DNA of 37,289 nt from Ectopseudomonas oleovorans (GCF_003052605.1 NZ_QASO01000115.1:1-37289), one strand, 5' to 3'; numbered from the stretch's first letter, positions 1-8,411 are shown. The notes: generated by a model not told the origin, from the sequence alone. A program made the numbers and translations.

Positions 1-260
1 CTGCTGGCTTCCTCGCAATGGGTGCCATCCTCCAGCCGCAGCAGCTCGGCGATCTCATCCAGGCTGAAGCCCAACCGCTGGGCTGATTTCACGAAGCGCA
101 CCCGCGTTACATCCGTCTCGCCATAGCGGCGAATGCTGCCGTAAGGCTTGTCCGGTTCCGGGAGCAAGCCCTTGCGCTGATAGAACCGGATGGTCTCCAC
201 ATTGACCCCGGCCGTCCTGGCGAAAACGCCAATGGTCAGGTTCTCCAAATTGTTTTCCAT
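1..260 (-). CDS. merR: MerR mercury-responsive regulator, N-terminal part
   Basis: This is the first ~86 codons of MerR, running off the left edge; the family is about 144 residues. The start is the ATG at 258-260, giving MENNLENLTIGVFARTAG and then an intact winged-helix MerR DNA-binding region (FARTAGVNVETIRFYQRKG, RRYGETDVTRVRFVKSAQRLGFSL). MerR represses and, with Hg(II), activates the divergent merTPFADE promoter, and also represses its own gene. The Hg-binding cysteines lie mostly in the part outside the window, although one Cys of the HCEE stretch is visible. The start lies a few bases from the promoter element, as expected for the divergent mer control region. Confidence 0.93.
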   Translation of the reverse strand, partial: MENNLENLTIGVFARTAGVNVETIRFYQRKGLLPEPDKPYGSIRRYGETDVTRVRFVKSAQRLGFSLDEIAELLRLEDGTHCEEAS

Positions 261-265
261 ATCGC

Positions 266-296
266 TTGACTCCGTACATAACTACGGAAGTAAGCT
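266..296 (+). promoter_or_regulatory. merT promoter and MerR operator
   Basis: A -35 TTGACT (266-271) and a -10 TAAGCT (291-296) are separated by 19 bases instead of the usual 17. The spacer holds the dyad CCGTAC...TACGG, the MerR site. The long spacer is the hallmark of MerR-family promoters, which are activated by DNA untwisting. It drives merTPFADE. Confidence 0.9.
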
Positions 297-331
297 TAAG
301 CTATCCAATTCAGATTCGAAAGGACAAACGT

Positions 332-682
332 ATGTCTGAACCTCAAAACGGGCGCGGCGCGCTCTTCACTGGCGGGCTGGCCGCCATCCTCGCCTCGGCT
401 TGCTGCCTCGGGCCGCTGGTTCTGATCGCCTTGGGGTTCAGCGGCGCTTGGATCGGCAACTTGACGGTGTTGGAACCCTATCGCCCCATCTTTATCGGCG
501 TGGCGCTGGTGGCGTTGTTCTTCGCCTGGCGGCGCATCTACCGGCCGTCAGCCGCCTGCAAACCGGGTGAGGTTTGCGCGATTCCCCAAGTGCGAGCTAC
601 TTACAAGCTCATTTTCTGGGGCGTGGCCGTGCTGGTTTTGGTCGCGCTCGGATTTCCCTACGTCGTGCCATTTTTCTATTGA
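332..682 (+). CDS. merT: MerT mercuric transport protein
   Basis: A 116-residue inner-membrane protein that takes Hg(II) from MerP and carries it to cytoplasmic MerA. Three hydrophobic segments are visible (about residues 12-36, 47-68 and 92-113). The first contains the vicinal cysteine pair in ASACCLGPL (residues 23-24), and a second pair of cysteines (ACKPGEVCA) sits in the cytoplasmic loop; both are typical of MerT. The upstream in-frame ATG at 266 would run through the promoter, so the ATG at 332 behind AAAGGAC is chosen. It is the first gene of the mer operon, 15 bp before merP. Confidence 0.95.
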   Translation: MSEPQNGRGALFTGGLAAILASACCLGPLVLIALGFSGAWIGNLTVLEPYRPIFIGVALVALFFAWRRIYRPSAACKPGEVCAIPQVRATYKLIFWGVAVLVLVALGFPYVVPFFY

Positions 683-697
683 TCACAGGAGTTCACC

Positions 698-973
698 ATG
701 AAAAAGCTGCTTTCCGCCCTTGCCCTCGCTGCCGTTGTTGCCCCCGTGTGGGCCGCCACCCAGACCGTTACGCTGTCCGTACCGGGCATGACCTGCTCGG
801 CCTGTCCGATCACTGTCAAGAAGGCGATTTCCAAGGTCGATGGCGTCAGTAAAGTTGACGTGACCTTCGAGACGCGCGAAGCGGTGGTCACCTTCGATGA
901 TGCCAAGACCAGCGTGCAGAAACTGACCAAGGCTACCGAGGATGCGGGCTACCCATCATCAGTCAAGAACTGA
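698..973 (+). CDS. merP: MerP periplasmic mercury-binding protein
   Basis: A 91-residue precursor with a signal peptide (basic MKK, hydrophobic core, cleavage after about residue 19 at VWA) followed by a single heavy-metal-associated domain. The metal site GMTCSAC places Cys33 and Cys36 for two-coordinate Hg(II) binding. It scavenges Hg(II) in the periplasm and hands it to MerT/MerF. The start has AGGAG about 7 bases upstream. The family length is 91, so it is complete. Confidence 0.96.
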   Translation: MKKLLSALALAAVVAPVWAATQTVTLSVPGMTCSACPITVKKAISKVDGVSKVDVTFETREAVVTFDDAKTSVQKLTKATEDAGYPSSVKN

Positions 974-975
974 TC

Positions 976-1221
976 ATGAAAGACCCGAAGACACTGCTGC
1001 GGGTCAGCATCATTGGCACAACCCTCGTGGCGCTGTGTTGCTTCACCCCTGTTCTGGTCATTTTGCTCGGTGTGGTCGGCTTGTCCGCGCTGACCGGCTA
1101 TCTGGACTATGTGCTGCTGCCTGCGCTGGCGATTTTCATCGGCTTGACCATCTACGCCATCCAACGAAAACGCCAAGCCGATGCCTGCTGCACCCCGAAA
1201 TTCAATGGAGTAAAAAAATGA
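976..1221 (+). CDS. merF: MerF mercuric ion transporter
   Basis: An 81-residue inner-membrane protein with two hydrophobic segments (about residues 10-35 and 42-62) and two cysteine pairs, Cys21-Cys22 in the first helix and Cys71-Cys72 near the C terminus, the pattern of MerF. It provides a second Hg(II) uptake route beside MerT. It occupies the position that merC fills in Tn21, as is usual for Tn5053-type operons. Only two bases separate it from merP, and its last codons overlap the merA start by four bases, implying translational coupling. Confidence 0.93.
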   Translation: MKDPKTLLRVSIIGTTLVALCCFTPVLVILLGVVGLSALTGYLDYVLLPALAIFIGLTIYAIQRKRQADACCTPKFNGVKK

Positions 1222-2864
1222 CCGAAATCACCGTGAATGGCATGACCTGCACATCCTGCGCCACCCATGTCAAAGATGCTTTGGAAAAGATTCCCGGCGT
1301 GAATGCCGCTGTGGTGTCCTATCCAGAAAGCCGCGCGCAAGTCATGGCAGACACCGCCGTGAGCCACAACCAACTGCTGGCCGCCATCGCCGCATTGGGT
1401 TATCAAGGCTCGATCCGGGTTGGTGATTTCAAAGATGAACCAAAAATCCGTGATGCACTTGAGGGCGCCGGTTTGCATATCGCCATCATTGGCAGCGGCG
1501 GGGCCGCGATGGCGGCGGCGCTGAAGGCCGTCGAGCAAGGCGCGACGGTCACGCTGATCGAACGCGGCACCATCGGCGGCACCTGCGTCAATATCGGCTG
1601 TGTGCCGTCCAAGATCATGATCCGCGCTGCCCATATTGCCCATCTGCGCCGGGAAAGTCCGTTCGACGGCGGTATTGCGGCAACTGTGCCTGCGATTGAC
1701 CGCAGCAAACTGCTGGCCCAGCAGCAGGCCCGTGTCGATGAACTGCGGCACGCCAAATACGAAGGCATCCTGGACGGCAATCCAGCCATCACCGTTTTGC
1801 ACGGTGAAGCGCGTTTCAAGGACGACCAGAGCCTGGTCGTCCGTTTGAACGAGGGTGGCGAGCGCGAGGTAACGTTCGACCGCTGCCTGGTCGCCACCGG
1901 TGCCAGTCCGGCCGTGCCGCCGATTCCGGGCCTGAAAGAGTCACCCTACTGGACTTCCACCGAAGCGCTTGTCAGCGACACCATTCCCGCACGCCTGGCC
2001 GTGATCGGTTCGTCGGTGGTGGCGTTGGAACTGGCGCAAGCCTTTGCCCGGCTCGGCAGCCAGGTCACGATCCTGGCACGCAGCACCTTGTTCTTCCGGG
2101 AAGACCCGGCCATCGGCGAGGCCGTGACAGCCGCTTTCCGCGCCGAGGGCATCGAGGTGCTGGAGCACACGCAAGCCAGCCAGGTCGCCCATGTGAACGG
2201 CGAATTCGTGCTGACCACCGGACACGGTGAATTGCGCGCTGACAAGTTGCTGGTTGCCACCGGTCGGGCACCGAATACGCGCAGCCTCGCGCTGGACGCG
2301 GCGGGGGTCACTGTCAATGCGCAAGGGGCCATCGTTATCGACCAAGGCATGCGCACGAGCAACCCGAACATCTACGCGGCCGGCGACTGCACCGACCAGC
2401 CGCAGTTCGTCTACGTGGCAGCGGCCGCCGGCACCCGTGCCGCGATCAACATGACCGGCGGCGACGCAGCCCTCAATCTGACCGCGATGCCGGCAGTGGT
2501 GTTCACCGACCCGCAAGTCGCCACCGTGGGCTACAGCGAGGCGGAAGCGCACCACGATGGCATCGAGACCGACAGTCGCACGCTGACACTCGACAACGTT
2601 CCGCGAGCGCTTGCCAACTTCGACACACGCGGCTTCATCAAGCTGGTCATCGAGGAAGGTAGCGGACGGCTCATCGGCGTGCAGGCGGTGGCCCCGGAAG
2701 CGGGCGAACTGATCCAGACGGCGGTGCTCGCCATCCGCAACCGCATGACGGTGCAGGAACTGGCCGACCAGTTGTTCCCCTACCTGACAATGGTCGAGGG
2801 GTTGAAGCTTGCGGCGCAGACCTTCAACAAGGACGTGAAGCAGCTTTCCTGCTGCGCTGGATAA
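1218..2864 (+). CDS. merA: MerA mercuric reductase
   Basis: A 548-residue cytoplasmic flavoprotein that reduces Hg(II) to volatile Hg(0) with NADPH. Residues 1-70 form an HMA domain with Cys11 and Cys14 (GMTCTSC). The body is a pyridine-nucleotide disulfide oxidoreductase: FAD-binding IIGSGGAAMAA, redox-active Cys123 and Cys128 in GTCVNIGCVPSK, a second nucleotide fold (VIGSSVVALELA), the YAAGDCT FAD motif, and the C-terminal pair Cys545-Cys546 that receives substrate. The ATG at 1218 is used because the longer upstream frame runs through merF. The length is slightly under the 561 of Tn501 MerA, consistent with known variation between the two domains. Confidence 0.97.
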   Translation: MTEITVNGMTCTSCATHVKDALEKIPGVNAAVVSYPESRAQVMADTAVSHNQLLAAIAALGYQGSIRVGDFKDEPKIRDALEGAGLHIAIIGSGGAAMAAALKAVEQGATVTLIERGTIGGTCVNIGCVPSKIMIRAAHIAHLRRESPFDGGIAATVPAIDRSKLLAQQQARVDELRHAKYEGILDGNPAITVLHGEARFKDDQSLVVRLNEGGEREVTFDRCLVATGASPAVPPIPGLKESPYWTSTEALVSDTIPARLAVIGSSVVALELAQAFARLGSQVTILARSTLFFREDPAIGEAVTAAFRAEGIEVLEHTQASQVAHVNGEFVLTTGHGELRADKLLVATGRAPNTRSLALDAAGVTVNAQGAIVIDQGMRTSNPNIYAAGDCTDQPQFVYVAAAAGTRAAINMTGGDAALNLTAMPAVVFTDPQVATVGYSEAEAHHDGIETDSRTLTLDNVPRALANFDTRGFIKLVIEEGSGRLIGVQAVAPEAGELIQTAVLAIRNRMTVQELADQLFPYLTMVEGLKLAAQTFNKDVKQLSCCAG

Positions 2865-2879
2865 AAAAGGAGGTTTTCA

Positions 2880-3245
2880 ATGAGCGCCTACACCGTGTCC
2901 CGGCTGGCCCTTGATGCCGGGGTGAGCGTGCATATCGTGCGCGACTACCTGCTGCGCGGATTGCTGCGTCCGGTGGCGTGCACCCCGGGCGGCTATGGCC
3001 TGTTCGATGATGCCGCCTTGCAACGGCTGTGCTTCGTGCGGGCGGCCTTCGAGGCGGGCATCGGCCTGGACGCGCTGGCGCGGCTGTGCCGGGCGCTGGA
3101 TGCTGCGGACGGCGATGAAGCGGCCGCGCAGCTTGCCGTTCTGCGCCAGTTCGTCGAGCGTCGGCGCGAAGCGTTGGCCGATCTGGAGGTGCAGTTGGCC
3201 ACCATGCCGACCGAGCCGGCACAGCACGCGGAGAGTCTGCCATGA
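2880..3245 (+). CDS. merD: MerD mercury operon co-regulator
   Basis: A 121-residue MerR-family protein with an N-terminal helix-turn-helix (YTVSRLALDAGVSVHIVRDYL) but no mercury-binding cysteine set. MerD binds the mer operator weakly and helps shut the operon off when mercury is exhausted. A strong AGGAGG lies 9 bases upstream of the ATG. It follows merA by 15 bp and overlaps merE by four bases (ATGA). Confidence 0.95.
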   Translation: MSAYTVSRLALDAGVSVHIVRDYLLRGLLRPVACTPGGYGLFDDAALQRLCFVRAAFEAGIGLDALARLCRALDAADGDEAAAQLAVLRQFVERRREALADLEVQLATMPTEPAQHAESLP

Positions 3246-3478
3246 ACAGCCCCGAGCGCTTGCCGTCCGAGACGCACAAACCGATCACCGGCTACCTGTG
3301 GGGCGCGCTGGCCGTGCTCACCTGTCCCTGCCATTTGCCGATTCTCGCCATTGTGCTGGCCGGCACGACGGCCGGCGCGTTCATCGGAGAGTACTGGGGT
3401 ATCGCAGCCCTCACGCTGACCGGTTTGTTCGTCCTGTCTGTGACACGACTGCTGCGGGCCTTCAAAGATCGATCATGA
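3242..3478 (+). CDS. merE: MerE mercury transport protein
   Basis: A 78-residue membrane protein with two hydrophobic helices (about residues 19-45 and 52-70). The motif TCPCHLP in the first helix carries the cysteine pair typical of MerE, which has been reported to import Hg(II) and methylmercury. It is the last gene of the mer operon, overlapping merD by four bases. The gap to the converging tniR gene is only about 50 bp. Confidence 0.93.
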   Translation: MNSPERLPSETHKPITGYLWGALAVLTCPCHLPILAIVLAGTTAGAFIGEYWGIAALTLTGLFVLSVTRLLRAFKDRS

Positions 3479-3530
3479 GCGCTTCCCATTGAGACAAACC
3501 ACGCTGTCGCTACGTTGCCTCATGCCGGCA

Positions 3531-4145
3531 TCAAATTCGGCTGAGTAGCTTCTCGCCATCTGGACGTAGCTCACCCTTGGGTGAAACATGCCGATACAGG
3601 GTCTGCCGCGTGACGCCAAGTTCCTGGCACAGGTCGCCGACCTTGGTCTCTGGCTGACCCATTGCCGCCATCGCCAGCCGCAGCTTGGCGGCGGTCATCT
3701 TGAACGGCCGGCCGCCTTTCCGCCCGCGCGCGCGGGCCGAGGCTAGGCCGGCAATCGTGCGCTCCGCGATCAACTCGCGCTCGAACTCGGCCAGGGCGGC
3801 GAAGATGCCAAAGACCAGCTTGCCGGCGGCGGTCGTGGTGTCGATGGCCGCGCCGTGCCCGGTTAATACCTTCAAGCCGATGCCGCGCCCAGTCAGGTCG
3901 TGCACGGTGTTGATGAGATGTCGCAGGTCGCGTCCGAGCCGATCCAGTTTCCACACGACCAGTGTGTCGCCAGTTCGCAACGCCTTCAGGCAGCTCGTCA
4001 AGCCGGGCCGATCCTCGCGCATGCCGGATGCCTGGTCCTCGTAAAGATGTACTGGATCGACCCCGGCGGCAATCAGCGCGTCGCGCTGCAAATCGGTAGC
4101 CTGGGAGCCGTCCGCCTTCGATACCCGCATGTAGCCTATCAGCAT
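3531..4145 (-). CDS. tniR: TniR serine resolvase
   Basis: A 204-residue serine recombinase of the resolvase/invertase family that resolves transposition cointegrates at res. The N-terminal catalytic domain starts IGYMRVS with nucleophile Ser9, followed by YEDQASGMREDRPGL and WKLDRLGRDLRHL, the conserved arginine motifs. The C-terminal helix-turn-helix is LCQELGVTRQTLYRHV. It is transcribed leftward from just beside its own res site and converges with merE. Confidence 0.95.
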   Translation of the reverse strand: MLIGYMRVSKADGSQATDLQRDALIAAGVDPVHLYEDQASGMREDRPGLTSCLKALRTGDTLVVWKLDRLGRDLRHLINTVHDLTGRGIGLKVLTGHGAAIDTTTAAGKLVFGIFAALAEFERELIAERTIAGLASARARGRKGGRPFKMTAAKLRLAMAAMGQPETKVGDLCQELGVTRQTLYRHVSPKGELRPDGEKLLSRI

Positions 4146-4153
4146 GTCGTACC

Positions 4154-4181
4154 TGTCACATATACGTTCGATTATGTGACA
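4154..4181. other. res site, 28-bp inverted repeat (subsite I candidate)
   Basis: A perfect 9-bp inverted repeat, TGTCACATA and TATGTGACA, with a 10-bp centre makes a 28-bp palindrome, the size of a resolvase crossover subsite. It lies between the start of tniR and the end of tniQ, where res sits in Tn5053. A further TGTCAC lies about 30 bases on at the tniQ end and may belong to an accessory subsite. Confidence 0.8.
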
Positions 4182-4205
4182 GTGTGAGCCAGAAAGTTCT
4201 CGCCG

Positions 4206-5423
4206 TCAAAAACTGTCACTTAACCCGTCATTTAGTCTAAGACCTGCAAACGGCCATTCAGGCTCGTAATGTGACAAAAACTCCGGCGGGATGCCCTCCT
4301 TGGTGAACGTGGCGCGCAAACGTTCCAGGGATTCGGGGTCGCGTCGCCCGTAGGACGCCAGTGTGAACAGCAAGCGGGCCGTCTCCGGGTTGTGTCGCGC
4401 TTCAATGATGGCCTCATCGATGGCCTGGGCTGCTCGTTGCCAGTGGTTGATGGGTTCCGGCTTCGGCACCTTCGCCGGCAGGCCGTTGGTGAAACCAGTG
4501 TGCGGCTCCGTCTGAAACAGCGCGGCCTGTTCCCCGCGCGGGATCAGCGCCTTTGACTCGATCAGCGTGATGGCGGTGGCCGCCGCCTCCAGCATCTGCC
4601 ACTGCACCGCCGGGGCCAGAATCTCGTAGGGACGCCACAGACTCTGCCCGGCGCGCAGCGGATGGCCGCAGCGCTCCCAGACATGGCGGATGCTCGCCGA
4701 GCAACTGCCGCAGTGCGAGAGCGGCGTGTTCAGCTCATCAAGCAGGGTGCGCAGCAGCCGGAACCACAAGCCGGCGTGGACACGCCGACGCGGCAGCTCC
4801 ACAAAACCCGTCGTCAGCGCCTGCCAGGTGCGCCGGTCCATGCAGGCGATTGCGTCATCGGCAGGGCGCGGCGCAGCATCGGCGATTTCCCACTGAAGAT
4901 ACCGGCCGGGCATGCCCCAGTAGGACTCCAGCCAGCAGCCATGCTGCGGGCAGCTCAGCATCAAGGGGAGCTGCCAGACGAGTAGCACAGCTTGATTCGT
5001 TGGATCGTTCAGACACTGCGGACACGCCCGGCGAATCGTCTGGCTCGGTAGCCAGGCACGCCAGCGAGTGATGGACCGCACCTTGCGGGTGCGCTTGGGC
5101 AGGAGCACCGCGCATTGGAATGTATAGGTTTCCAAGGCTGCTGGTACCGAATCGTCGAGACTGTCGAGCAGCCACGGCACCCAGCCTGCAAGACTCATGC
5201 TGCGCAACCGCTCCAGCTCGACGCCACTGCGCTGGCAGAGCGCCGTCAGCAACGACAAGGATGGTGCGGTATCCAGGTCATCAAGTTGGCTGTGACCAAG
5301 ATCGTGGGCCAGCAGCTCGTGCACGTCCATCTGGTAGCAGGCGGCGACCCGGTTGAGCCATGAGGACAGGGCTTCGCCTTCCTTGGGTGCCGGATGCAGC
5401 GGCCAGCGCGGCGCGGACTTCAC
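4206..5423 (-). CDS. tniQ: TniQ transposition accessory protein
   Basis: A 405-residue TniQ/TnsD-type protein. TniQ proteins help direct the transposition complex to target DNA. The N-terminal part shows the usual WPLHPAPKEGEALSSWLNRVA opening. Cysteine clusters typical of the family's zinc-binding core are present (CPQCLND, CPQHGCW and SHCGSCSASIRHVWERCG). The start is a GTG overlapping the tniB stop by four bases, giving tight coupling. Confidence 0.93.
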   Translation of the reverse strand: MKSAPRWPLHPAPKEGEALSSWLNRVAACYQMDVHELLAHDLGHSQLDDLDTAPSLSLLTALCQRSGVELERLRSMSLAGWVPWLLDSLDDSVPAALETYTFQCAVLLPKRTRKVRSITRWRAWLPSQTIRRACPQCLNDPTNQAVLLVWQLPLMLSCPQHGCWLESYWGMPGRYLQWEIADAAPRPADDAIACMDRRTWQALTTGFVELPRRRVHAGLWFRLLRTLLDELNTPLSHCGSCSASIRHVWERCGHPLRAGQSLWRPYEILAPAVQWQMLEAAATAITLIESKALIPRGEQAALFQTEPHTGFTNGLPAKVPKPEPINHWQRAAQAIDEAIIEARHNPETARLLFTLASYGRRDPESLERLRATFTKEGIPPEFLSHYEPEWPFAGLRLNDGLSDSF

Positions 5424-6328
5424 ATCAGTTCCCGCTCGAACTGTCGCCGCCGCTCACTGGGGCCGATGTAGTCGGCCATGCTGAGCGTGCGGTGGTTGAT
5501 CGCTTCCTCGCCACTCTCCACGGCGGCGACGGCCGTCGCCACCAGCAGATGTGCAAGCTCGCCGATGGTGCCTTCGCTCCGGGTGAGCAGGTAGCGGGCC
5601 ATGTCCAGCGTGGCAATCGGGGATGGCCGCCGTAGCGGGAGTGACGCCGCGAAGCTGGCCAGCAGCGAGCAGCAGTCCTCATTGGCCTCCCACGGCGGCA
5701 GCAGCATCGGCTCGAAGCGGTTTTCCAACTGATCGTCCGAACGGATGGCCAGGTACGCCTCGCGCGTGCCGACCCCGACCAGGGGGATACGCAGCTCGTT
5801 GCCGAGGAAGCGCAGCAGGTTGAGGAACTCGCGCCGGTTAACGCTGTTGCCAGCCAGTACATTGTGCAGTTCGTCGATCACCAGCATGCGCACGCCGACC
5901 TTGCGCAGCAGGGCCAGCGCCAGTTGCTCCATTTCCGGCAGCCGTGGGCGCGGGCGCAGCGGCGCGCCCATCGCAGCCAGCAGCGCGACATAGAAGCGGA
6001 TCACCGATGGCTCTGACGGCATCTGCACGACCAGCACCGGGATATGTTCTTGGTCAGCGTCGGTGCCGACCGGGTGCGCCCGCCGGAATTTCTCGACGAT
6101 CATCGACTTGCCGTTGTTGGTGGGGCCGACCAGCAGCAGGTTTGGCATGCGTTGCTTGTTCGGCCACGCATACAGAGTTTCCAGCCGGTTCAGCGCCTCG
6201 ACCGCGCGCGGGTAGCCGATCCAGCGGTCGGCGCGAATGCGCTGGATGCGCTCGTCTGCCGGCAGCCTGGCCAAACCCTGTGCCGCTGGCAGCAGGTGGG
6301 ACAGGTCAATGACGGGATATTCGTCCAC
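5420..6328 (-). CDS. tniB: TniB AAA+ ATPase
   Basis: An ATP-binding partner of TniA, analogous to MuB and TnsC, that loads on target DNA and activates the transposase. Walker A is GPTNNGKS near residue 70 and Walker B is MLVIDE about 80 residues later. Two GTG starts three codons apart are possible; 6328 is preferred because a GGAG lies at proper distance and it gives 302 residues. It overlaps tniQ at its 3' end and starts just after the tniA stop. Confidence 0.93.
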   Translation of the reverse strand: MDEYPVIDLSHLLPAAQGLARLPADERIQRIRADRWIGYPRAVEALNRLETLYAWPNKQRMPNLLLVGPTNNGKSMIVEKFRRAHPVGTDADQEHIPVLVVQMPSEPSVIRFYVALLAAMGAPLRPRPRLPEMEQLALALLRKVGVRMLVIDELHNVLAGNSVNRREFLNLLRFLGNELRIPLVGVGTREAYLAIRSDDQLENRFEPMLLPPWEANEDCCSLLASFAASLPLRRPSPIATLDMARYLLTRSEGTIGELAHLLVATAVAAVESGEEAINHRTLSMADYIGPSERRRQFERELM

Positions 6329-6330
6329 GG

Positions 6331-8010
6331 CTACCACTCCTCGATCTGATCGAACGGTTTGGCCGGCGGCAGGTTGTCTGCCTGCGGGTCAGCCATGTCC
6401 ACATCCGGCGGTATGGGCTTGGCCGGTGGCTCCGACGTCTTGAGGTGCTGGCGGCGATCAGCGTCGCGCCGCGCCTTGCGCGTGGCCTTCTGGGCGGTGG
6501 TCACGATCTCGCGCATCTGCCCGATCATGCGGAACAGCGCCGACTCGTCCACCTGCTCGCGCCCGAGCTGACGCAATTTGGCCAGCGCCTGGCGTTGTTC
6601 CCAGAGGGTGACGGCCGGATGGGACAAGGTGCGGTAGTGGATCTCCAGATAGTGCTGACCTTCCGGTTCCAGTACCCAGATGCGGCTGATGTCGCGCGGA
6701 TCGCGCCGGATCAGGAAGGCGGGCAAGCGCTCGCGCCGGGCAATCCACGGCTTGAGGGCGTCGGCGTAGTAGTGGATGTGGTCGATGACAAAGCCGGTGC
6801 GGGTCAGGGTGCGGCGGATCACCGGCAGGAAATCGACCAAAAACGCGGTGGGGCGGGTAACGACGGCCGGGACGCCAACGCGCTCCACGGCCTCGGCCCA
6901 GCGCGCGGCCGGCGGCTGGAGCAGGCCGTTGTGCACGGAGCCGTGATAGGTGCCTACCGCCAACGCGAGCCAGCGCTCCAGCTCGCGCAGCGTCAGGGTG
7001 GCCATCTTCTCGGAATCGTACTCGCCGCGCTGGCCGGGATTGGAGAAGGTCGTCCCCGGTAATTCGTCGTGGATCATCTGCATCGCCGTGCCGATGATCC
7101 GTTCCACGATGCCGCCGTAGTGCGGCTGGCCTGGTGGGCGATAGTCCAGCCGGATGCCATGCTGTTCGCAGCCACGGCGCAGCGCTTCGCTTTTGAACTC
7201 GGCCGCGTTGTCCAGATAGAGCAGCCTGGGCTTGCCGCTCATCGGCCAGTCCATTTCCACATTCAGCCCTTCCAGCCAGGGCCGCTTGTCGCAGGCGGCA
7301 TGCGCGAGGCATAGGCCGACCGAGACGGCGGACGGCGCTTCCAGCGTGACCACCATGCCGAGTACGCAGCGCGTGAACACGTCGATGGCGAGGGTCAAAT
7401 ATGGGCGGCCAATCGGTTGCCGGTCGCGCTCGTCGACCACGATCAGGTCGATGACGGTGTGGTCGATCTGCACCTGTTCCAGCGGCATGGTGACTTCGGG
7501 CGGAATGCCACCCGCGCCTTGCAAGGGACGGGCAGCGTCCTGCCCGCCCCGGCTGCGGGCTATTTTCGCCGGGTGTAGTCCGGCAATCCGCTGGGCCACG
7601 GTGTTGCGCGCCGGCACCGGCAGCTTCTGGGTTTTGCACGCCTGCGCGACTTCGCGGTGGAACGCCGCCAGGCTGCGTTTCTGCTTGGTCAGGAAGCGCT
7701 TTTGCAGCAGCTCGCGGATGATGCGCTCGACCGGTTCCGGCAAGCGCCCCTTGCCTTTGCCGCCGCCGGATCGGCCGGGCGTCAGGTCTGTTACCAGGCC
7801 AGTACCCTGCCGGGCGCGACGGATCAGGACATATACCTGTCGCCGGGACAGGCCCAGCGCTTGGGCTGCCTCATCGGCGGCTTCATGCCCGACCACCTCA
7901 AGCGCTGCCAGTGGCCCGATGATTTCCGTCCGGTGCCGGGCTTGCGCCCATGCCTCGTCGGGCAGGGTGGCCACGCCTTGCGCGGCAATCGGTGGAGTGT
8001 CTGATGTCAT
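6331..8010 (-). CDS. tniA: TniA DDE transposase
   Basis: The catalytic transposase of the Tn5053/Tn402 family, related to TnsB and retroviral integrases. Using the ATG at 8010 it has 559 residues, the family length; the open frame extends 31 codons upstream through the terminal repeats and is not used. Helix-turn-helix DNA-binding regions precede the rve core. The catalytic triad is Asp183 (QIDHT), Asp267 (YLDNAAEF) and Glu303 (IVERIIG), with 35 residues between the last two. The C terminus is basic. It is the first gene of the leftward tniABQ operon. Confidence 0.95.
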   Translation of the reverse strand: MTSDTPPIAAQGVATLPDEAWAQARHRTEIIGPLAALEVVGHEAADEAAQALGLSRRQVYVLIRRARQGTGLVTDLTPGRSGGGKGKGRLPEPVERIIRELLQKRFLTKQKRSLAAFHREVAQACKTQKLPVPARNTVAQRIAGLHPAKIARSRGGQDAARPLQGAGGIPPEVTMPLEQVQIDHTVIDLIVVDERDRQPIGRPYLTLAIDVFTRCVLGMVVTLEAPSAVSVGLCLAHAACDKRPWLEGLNVEMDWPMSGKPRLLYLDNAAEFKSEALRRGCEQHGIRLDYRPPGQPHYGGIVERIIGTAMQMIHDELPGTTFSNPGQRGEYDSEKMATLTLRELERWLALAVGTYHGSVHNGLLQPPAARWAEAVERVGVPAVVTRPTAFLVDFLPVIRRTLTRTGFVIDHIHYYADALKPWIARRERLPAFLIRRDPRDISRIWVLEPEGQHYLEIHYRTLSHPAVTLWEQRQALAKLRQLGREQVDESALFRMIGQMREIVTTAQKATRKARRDADRRQHLKTSEPPAKPIPPDVDMADPQADNLPPAKPFDQIEEW

Positions 8011-8127
8011 GCCCAAACCTCGCTTTGGTGCACACGAGTATTGAGCATAGTCGAGATTGGTGCAGACGACTCCTGATATTGGGCTGTCAGGAGCCGTATG
8101 CACACCAGGCGTTACATCCAGTCAGAT

Positions 8128-8153
8128 GGTGCGGTCGTCTTCTGAAAACGACA
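8128..8153. repeat. Terminal inverted repeat, tni end of the Tn5053-type element
   Basis: Read leftward from 8153 the sequence begins TGTCGTTTTCAGAAGACGAC, matching the Tn5053/Tn402 family end apart from small changes. Further inward (8030-8100) are GTGCA-containing repeats expected to bind TniA. If the target duplication is 5 bp, its right copy is 8154-8158 (CATGT). Confidence 0.88.
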
Positions 8154-8304
8154 CATGTGTCAAAAAATGCGAAAGATGACTCTATTCTGACGAAGCGGCG
8201 CGGCCCTGCCTGACATCCAGTTAGGGTATAGCCTAGATTGACATGCGCGATGCAACCCTTAACTTGCTTGCACCTATCGTTTCCATGCTAGCTTTATCGT
8301 AACG
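8154..8304. other. Backbone intergenic stretch beside Tn5053 insertion
   Basis: This AT-rich stretch has no credible gene. It begins at the transposon junction, where the transposon terminus and flank together make the 12-bp palindrome GACACATGTGTC (8150-8161). A candidate promoter-like TTGACA occurs around 8239. Tn5053-type elements favour res/par sites, so this flank may be part of a former resolvase site, but no clear subsite set is visible. Confidence 0.45.
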
Positions 8305-8308
8305 CTAA

Positions 8309-8407
8309 GGATGGTCTGAAAAAGTCCTTTCTCGAAAAATACAGCTCAGCAACCATGCGGGTTACAGGGAGGCGATTTCGATAAACAGAGGCTTTTTCAG
8401 AGTTTCC
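8309..8407. mobile_element. MITE-like element, copy 1 (99 bp)
   Basis: A 99-bp unit with imperfect 18-bp terminal inverted repeats: GGATGGTCTGAAAAAGTC at the left and GGAAACTCTGAAAAAGCC read from the right (14 of 18 match). It is flanked by CTAA at 8305-8308 and 8408-8411. A 4-bp CTAA duplication and GG-starting ends fit the IS5 family (target YTAR). It is too short to encode a transposase, so it would need help in trans. Confidence 0.75.
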
Positions 8408-8411
8408 CTAA

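Larger units (their letters stand above)
1..8153. mobile_element. Tn5053/Tn402-family mercury resistance transposon (merR-side end outside window)
   Basis: A mer operon reading rightward faces a complete leftward tniA-tniB-tniQ-tniR module, the standard layout of the Tn5053 family. These elements transpose by TniA/B/Q, resolve cointegrates with TniR at res, and are known to target res sites. One terminal inverted repeat is visible at 8128-8153. The other end should lie just beyond the left edge, past the rest of merR. All tni genes look intact, so the element could be mobile if its missing end is intact. Confidence 0.93.

Noticed and set aside
6458..7639. 393-codon ORF within tniA
   Set aside because: Out-of-frame shadow; Arg/Pro-rich and lacks any motif while tniA carries the DDE triad.
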